9,505 bases of DNA, taken from positions 1 to 9,505 of the forward strand of contig DASRDE010000214.1 of NCBI GenBank assembly GCA_035652755.1, read 5' to 3'. Below are positions 6,091-9,505 of the stretch, piece by piece. The notes beneath the pieces were generated by a model. The model made no database searches. It saw only the letters and a list, made by a program, of their open reading frames with translations, and was not told the origin of the DNA. A program made the position numbers and the translations under genes. Within the stretch, counting starts at the first letter, position 1. Every line of letters begins with the position of its first letter. This stretch comes from DASRDE01 sp035652755. Lineage in GTDB: Bacteria; Vulcanimicrobiota; Vulcanimicrobiia; Vulcanimicrobiales; Vulcanimicrobiaceae.

Positions 6091-6961
6091 CGAAACCGGC
6101 AAACGCGCCGACGTCATCGTCGCGCATCACACCGGTTTTTCGCGATCCCTGGTCGCTGCGGCCGTGCGGCGGGGCGACGTTCGCGTCAACGGTGCCGCCG
6201 TAAAGGGCAGCTACTTGGCCGCCCCGGGGGATGTGATCGATTACGACGTACGCGAACGGCCGAAACTCGAGGTCGAACCCGAAGCGATCGATCTCCCGAT
6301 CGTCTACGAAGACGAGGACCTGATCGTCGTCGATAAACCCGCCGGCATGGTGACGCATCCCGCGCACGGAGCGACCAGCGGAACGCTCGTGAACGCGCTG
6401 CTCGCGCACGTACGCTCGCTGCCGGGCGATGCGCTTCGGCCGGGGCTGGTGCACCGCCTCGATCGCGACACGTCCGGGCTCATCGTCGTGGCAAAGAGCG
6501 ACCTCGCGCTTTCGTCTTTGGGCAAGGCGATGAAAGCGCGCTTCATCACGCGCGAATACTTGGGCTTGGTGACGGGCGTTCCCGCACACGCCAAGGGCAC
6601 GGTGGACGGCGCGATCGGGCGCGATCCGCACAACCGCCTCAAGTTTGCGATCGTCGCCGAGGGCAAACCCGCCGTCACGCATTATGAAGTTCGGGACGTG
6701 CTTGCAAACGCCGCCGAACTGGTCTTTCGGCTCGAAACCGGCCGGACGCATCAGATTCGCGTGCACATGTCGGCGATGCGTCATCCGCTGGTCAACGATC
6801 CCGTGTACGGAAAAACCGATCCGCGCTTCGATTTGCCCGGCCAGGCGCTGCACGCGTGGCGTTTGACGTTCCGCCATCCGCGCAGCGGACGCGACATGAT
6901 CTTCGTTGCGGATCCGCCGCCGGAGTACCGCCGTGCCAAGGAGATCCTCGCACCGCGCTGA
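6068..6961 (+). CDS. rluD: RluD-type 23S rRNA pseudouridine synthase (RluA family)
   Basis: RluA-family enzymes isomerise specific uridines of rRNA or tRNA to pseudouridine. The 297 residues have an N-terminal S4 RNA-binding domain (about 10-60: SRSLVAAAVRRGDVRVNG, then GDVI) followed by the catalytic domain. Landmarks are DLIVVDKPAGMVTHPAHG (84-101), the catalytic motif GLVHRLDRDTSGLIVVAKS (126-144, nucleophile D132), FITREYLGLV, and ETGRTHQIRVHM (~223-234) followed by HPLVNDPVYG. An S4 domain and length near 300 favour the RluD subgroup over RluA or RluC; the exact target uridines are not provable here. The start is TTG at 6068: an in-frame TGA at 6053 rules out anything further upstream, and the S4 core begins shortly after. 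No ribosome site precedes it, and it lies within lspA, so translational coupling is likely. Its TGA shares one base with the tgt ATG. Confidence 0.92.
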   Translation: MQHVVTPDETGKRADVIVAHHTGFSRSLVAAAVRRGDVRVNGAAVKGSYLAAPGDVIDYDVRERPKLEVEPEAIDLPIVYEDEDLIVVDKPAGMVTHPAHGATSGTLVNALLAHVRSLPGDALRPGLVHRLDRDTSGLIVVAKSDLALSSLGKAMKARFITREYLGLVTGVPAHAKGTVDGAIGRDPHNRLKFAIVAEGKPAVTHYEVRDVLANAAELVFRLETGRTHQIRVHMSAMRHPLVNDPVYGKTDPRFDLPGQALHAWRLTFRHPRSGRDMIFVADPPPEYRRAKEILAPR

Positions 6962-8064
6962 TGGCTCAAACGTTCACGCTCCATACGACCGACGGCGCGG
7001 CCAGGCGCGGCACGCTGCAGACCGCGCACGGCGCGGTGGAGACGCCGACGTTCATGCCGGTCGGTACCGCCGGAACGGTCAAAGGGCTGACGATGGACGA
7101 GGTGCGCAGCGCGCACTCGCAGATCGTGCTGGCGAACACCTACCACTTGTGGCTGCGGCCCGGGCGCGAGCTGCTCGAACGCGCCGGCGGTTTGCACGCA
7201 TTCATGGATTGGGACGGACCGCTGCTCACCGATAGCGGCGGCTTCCAAGTCTTCAGCTTGGAATCGCGGCGCACGCTCGACGCGGACGGCGTCACGTTCG
7301 CATCGCATTTGGACGGAAGCACGCACCGGTTTACGCCCGAAACCGTGCTGGCATTTCAAGAAGCGATCGGCGTGGACATCGCCATGCAGCTCGACGTCTG
7401 CGTGAAGCTGCCCGCTGCGCCGGACGACATCGAGCGCGCCGTTGCCTTCTCGGCCGATTGGGCGCGGAGAAGCGCCGCAGCGCACAAGCGCGAGGCCACG
7501 CTGCTGTTTGCAATCGTGCAGGGAGGCCTCGATCTGCAAGCACGCGAGCGCAGTGCGCAAGCGATCGTCGCTTTTGATCTTCCGGGATACGCGATCGGCG
7601 GTCTCTCGGTGGGGGAAAGCCGCGACGAATTGTATCGTGTGGCGCGCCACACCGCCGGGCTGCTTCCCGCGCAGAAGCCGCGCTATCTCATGGGCGTGGG
7701 AACCGTCCGCGATCTCATCGCTGCGGTCGACTGCGGGATCGACATGTTCGATTGCGTCTATCCGACGCGCTGCGGGCGCACCGGACGCGTCATGACGCGC
7801 CAAGGGGAGTTCGCAATCCGCAACGCGGCTTACACGGCCGATTTCTCGCCGCTGGACGCGGACTGCGGCTGTTTCGTCTGCAAACGCTACACGCGCGCCT
7901 ACCTCTCGCATCTCTTCCGCTGCTCGGAGATGCTGGGACCCCGCCTGCTCTCTTACCATAACGTGTACGTGCTCAACGACCTCATGCGCGATGCGCGCGC
8001 GGCAATCGAAGCAGGGAGCTGGGCATCGCTGCGCGATAGCCTGTTGAAGGAACGCGCTGCATGA
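6961..8064 (+). CDS. tgt: tRNA-guanine(34) transglycosylase (queuine/preQ1)
   Basis: Tgt exchanges guanine 34 in the anticodon of GUN tRNAs (Asp, Asn, His, Tyr) for the queuosine precursor preQ1 or for queuine. The 367 residues match bacterial Tgt. Landmarks are FMPVGTAGTVKGL (31-43), LANTYHLWLRPG (58-69), LLTDSGGFQVFSL (88-100, catalytic D91), FAIVQGG (183-189), YAIGGLSVGE (210-219), RYLMGVGT (241-248), and GIDMFDCVYPTR (259-270, nucleophile D264). The zinc ligands are C302, C304, C307 and H333, in DCGCFVCKRY and SYHNV. These residue numbers coincide with the Escherichia coli enzyme. After PTR the loop reads CGRTG instead of the more common xARNG. The ATG overlaps the rluD stop (TGATG). An AAGGAG sits 17 bases upstream, too far to be ideal, so coupling is likely. 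An in-frame GTG 35 codons upstream lies within rluD and adds unconserved sequence. queA and the preQ1 genes are not in the window. Confidence 0.95.
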   Translation: MAQTFTLHTTDGAARRGTLQTAHGAVETPTFMPVGTAGTVKGLTMDEVRSAHSQIVLANTYHLWLRPGRELLERAGGLHAFMDWDGPLLTDSGGFQVFSLESRRTLDADGVTFASHLDGSTHRFTPETVLAFQEAIGVDIAMQLDVCVKLPAAPDDIERAVAFSADWARRSAAAHKREATLLFAIVQGGLDLQARERSAQAIVAFDLPGYAIGGLSVGESRDELYRVARHTAGLLPAQKPRYLMGVGTVRDLIAAVDCGIDMFDCVYPTRCGRTGRVMTRQGEFAIRNAAYTADFSPLDADCGCFVCKRYTRAYLSHLFRCSEMLGPRLLSYHNVYVLNDLMRDARAAIEAGSWASLRDSLLKERAA

Positions 8065-8333
8065 TTCGTTTATTCGTCGCCGGCTATCCGCGCGAAGCAT
8101 CGAAGGAAGACCTCCTTCGGCTGTTTCGGCAGTTCGGTGCGCGCGACGAGGACGTCACGTTCCCACGCGACCGGCGCACGCGGCGCAAGAAGGGCTATGC
8201 GTACGTGAACGTGGCTGACGAAAGCCACGCGGCCGCCGCCATCCAGACGCTCCATCTCTTCGAAGTGGGCGGCAGCCAGCTGACCGTCATTCGCGCCGAA
8301 GACCGGCCGCTCAAGCGCCCGCGACGGCGCTGA
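8061..8333 (+). CDS. Small single-RRM RNA-binding protein
   Basis: The 90 residues form one RNA recognition motif plus a short basic tail, as in the small bacterial Rbp proteins that bind single-stranded RNA. The RNP2 strand is RLFVAGYP (3-10). The first helix is SKEDLLRLFRQFG (14-26). RNP1 is KGYAYVNV (44-51), keeping the aromatic residues Y46 and Y48 that stack on bases; its last position is Val where an aromatic is usual. The second helix is ESHAAAAIQTLH (54-65), and the tail is LKRPRRR. The ATG overlaps the tgt stop as ATGA, with an AAGGAA ribosome site 8 bases upstream, so it is the last gene of the operon and coupled to tgt. Its stop lies 23 bases inside the 3' end of the convergent GGDEF-EAL gene. 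The RNA target is unknown. Coupling to tgt suggests, but does not show, a role with tRNA or rRNA. Confidence 0.88.
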   Translation: MIRLFVAGYPREASKEDLLRLFRQFGARDEDVTFPRDRRTRRKKGYAYVNVADESHAAAAIQTLHLFEVGGSQLTVIRAEDRPLKRPRRR

Positions 8334-9505
8334 GCACGTCGCCGGCCGGCAGCGGACGGCTGAACAAAAACCCCTGCATGTAGCGGCAACTCAAGGCCTC
8401 GAGCAAATCGCGCTGCTCGACGGTCTCGACACCTTCTGCGATCACGCGCAGATCGATGCTCTGAGCCAGCGTGATAATCGCGCGAGCGATAGCGGCGTCG
8501 TACGGACTGTCCGCTATGTCGCGCACGAAGAGCCGATCGATCTTGAGCGAGTCTGCGGGAAGCCGTTTCAAATAGGCCAGTGAGCTGTACCCAGTTCCGA
8601 AATCGTCGATGCTGATGCGCACGCCCAAGCTCTGGAGCCGCCGCATCTCCGAAACGCTGAGCTGCCCATCTTTGACGATTGCGCTCTCCGTGACCTCGAG
8701 CTCGATCGACTTCGGATCCGCGCCGTTCTTCTCGAGCGCGTGCCTGAGAGTTTCGAACAATTCGCCGTCCAGCTGCCGCGGCGAGACGTTCACGGCGATG
8801 AAGAAGTCGCGCGGTACCGCGTCGTTCCACTGCACGCTCTGACGCGTCGCCTCGTCGATGACCCAGCTGCCGACCGCGCCGATGAGGCCGCTCTCTTCGC
8901 AAACGTGGATGAATGCCCCGGGCGGAATCATTCCGCGGGCGGGATGGCGCCAGCGGATGAGCGCTTCGACCCCCGCGACGCGGTGGCGGACGATGTCGAA
9001 AATCGGCTGATAGTGCAGCTCGAATTGTCTCTTCTCCAGCGCGCGCCGGAGATCGCCTTCAAGCATCAGACGCTCGGCGACGGCGGCTTGGAGCGAGCGG
9101 TGGAAGAACTGGACGTTCCCGCGGCGGTGATTCTTCGCCTGAATCAAGGCGGCGTCGGCGTTGGCGAGCAGTTGGGCGGCGTCGTCGCCGTCGTTCGGGA
9201 ACACGCTCATGCCGATGCTCGCGCGTATGAACAACTCGTGCCTGCCGATCTGAAACGGCGTCTGGAAAATCTCGAGCAGCGCCTTGGCCAGCTCGGCCGG
9301 CGCGTGCGGGTCCTGCGTATCGGGGCGCACGATGATGAACTCGTCGCCGCTCGAACGGGCCACGAAATCGCCCGGCGCCAGCGCGTTGGAGATCCTTCGG
9401 GCAACTTCGGTGAGCAGCCGGTCGCCGACGTCGACGCCGAGCGAATCGTTGATGCGCTTGAACCCGTCGACGTCGAGGGCGGCGATCGACGCGCCGGCTC
9501 CGTGC
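8311..9505 (-). CDS. GGDEF-EAL cyclic-di-GMP turnover protein, 5'-truncated
   Basis: This gene enters from the right edge, leaving 397 C-terminal residues. The first ~130 are most of a diguanylate cyclase domain: ALDVDGFKRINDSLG (9-23) with the metal-binding aspartate, then GDRLLTEVARRI, and SGDEF (52-56) at the active site, with Ser for the first Gly. The product-inhibition RxxD site is not present; APGD stands there. An EAL phosphodiesterase domain follows (~155-390) with its catalytic residues: QPIFD, GVEALIRW (EAL at 180-182), VNVSPRQL (N239), ELEVTES (E270), SIDDFGTGYSSL (D300, D301), LKIDRLFV (K321), IAEGVET (E357) and QGFLFSRP (Q377). The EAL domain therefore looks active; the GGDEF half could be weakly active or regulatory. 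Any N-terminal sensor lies outside the window. The GTG at 9361-9363 falls inside the GGDEF domain and is not the true start. Its stop overlaps the convergent RRM gene by 23 bases. Confidence 0.93.
   Translation of the reverse strand, partial: HGAGASIAALDVDGFKRINDSLGVDVGDRLLTEVARRISNALAPGDFVARSSGDEFIIVRPDTQDPHAPAELAKALLEIFQTPFQIGRHELFIRASIGMSVFPNDGDDAAQLLANADAALIQAKNHRRGNVQFFHRSLQAAVAERLMLEGDLRRALEKRQFELHYQPIFDIVRHRVAGVEALIRWRHPARGMIPPGAFIHVCEESGLIGAVGSWVIDEATRQSVQWNDAVPRDFFIAVNVSPRQLDGELFETLRHALEKNGADPKSIELEVTESAIVKDGQLSVSEMRRLQSLGVRISIDDFGTGYSSLAYLKRLPADSLKIDRLFVRDIADSPYDAAIARAIITLAQSIDLRVIAEGVETVEQRDLLEALSCRYMQGFLFSRPLPAGDVLSAVAGA

Noticed and set aside
6856..6960. Upstream GTG start that would extend Tgt by 35 residues
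   Set aside because: It lies in rluD, adds sequence not seen in Tgt, and the ATG at 6961 starts exactly where the conserved protein begins.
6781..8100. 439-codon minus-strand open frame opposite rluD, tgt and the RRM gene
   Set aside because: The opposite strand carries three clear conserved genes; this translation is low-complexity and Arg/His-rich and crosses gene junctions without regard to them.
1..9505. CRISPR array, tRNA or rRNA gene, insertion sequence, phage or defence system
   Set aside because: No repeat-spacer pattern, RNA gene signature, transposase or inverted terminal repeat was seen; all space is taken by housekeeping-type genes.

Overview
The window is about 9.5 kb of GC-rich (roughly 60-65 % by eye), almost fully coding bacterial chromosome. 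It holds ten protein genes and no RNA gene, mobile element, CRISPR array or long repeat that I can see. The largest gap between genes is about 45 bases. SepF, DivIVA and a YggS-type PLP protein as neighbours are typical of Gram-positive and other Terrabacteria-like lineages. Together with the base composition, frequent TTG starts, a bacterial protein mannosyltransferase and a queuosine-type Tgt, this suggests a poorly cultured high-GC lineage such as Eremiobacterota. The taxonomic guess is inference only; no marker gene in the window settles it.

Layout: (1) positions 2-1249 (+) are the C-terminal part of a multi-pass PMT-family glycosyltransferase cut by the left edge. It runs tail to tail into (2) a minus-strand operon read from about 4853 down to 1265: lgt - yggS - sepF - divIVA - leuB. 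(3) A 45-base divergent gap (4854-4898) separates it from a plus-strand operon, ccdA - lspA - rluD - tgt - small RRM protein (4899-8333), whose genes overlap or nearly touch. (4) A minus-strand GGDEF-EAL cyclic-di-GMP protein (8311-9505, cut by the right edge) converges on the RRM gene and overlaps its 3' end by 23 bases.

How the genes fit together: Lgt and LspA, the first two enzymes of lipoprotein maturation, lie in two divergent operons that share one short control region. The left operon adds the septum and pole proteins SepF and DivIVA, a PLP homeostasis protein and the leucine biosynthesis enzyme LeuB. The right operon adds a thiol-redox membrane transporter (CcdA), two RNA-modification enzymes (an RluD-type pseudouridine synthase and tRNA-guanine transglycosylase) and a small RNA-binding protein. 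Tight spacing suggests translational coupling.

No wholly new system is evident. Points worth checking are the single-frame sepF-TAG-divIVA-TAG-leuB arrangement with amber stops found only in that stretch, substitutions at the DivIVA membrane-contact tip, the Tgt-RRM coupling, changed glycines in the Lgt signature, and the possible leaderless start of lgt.
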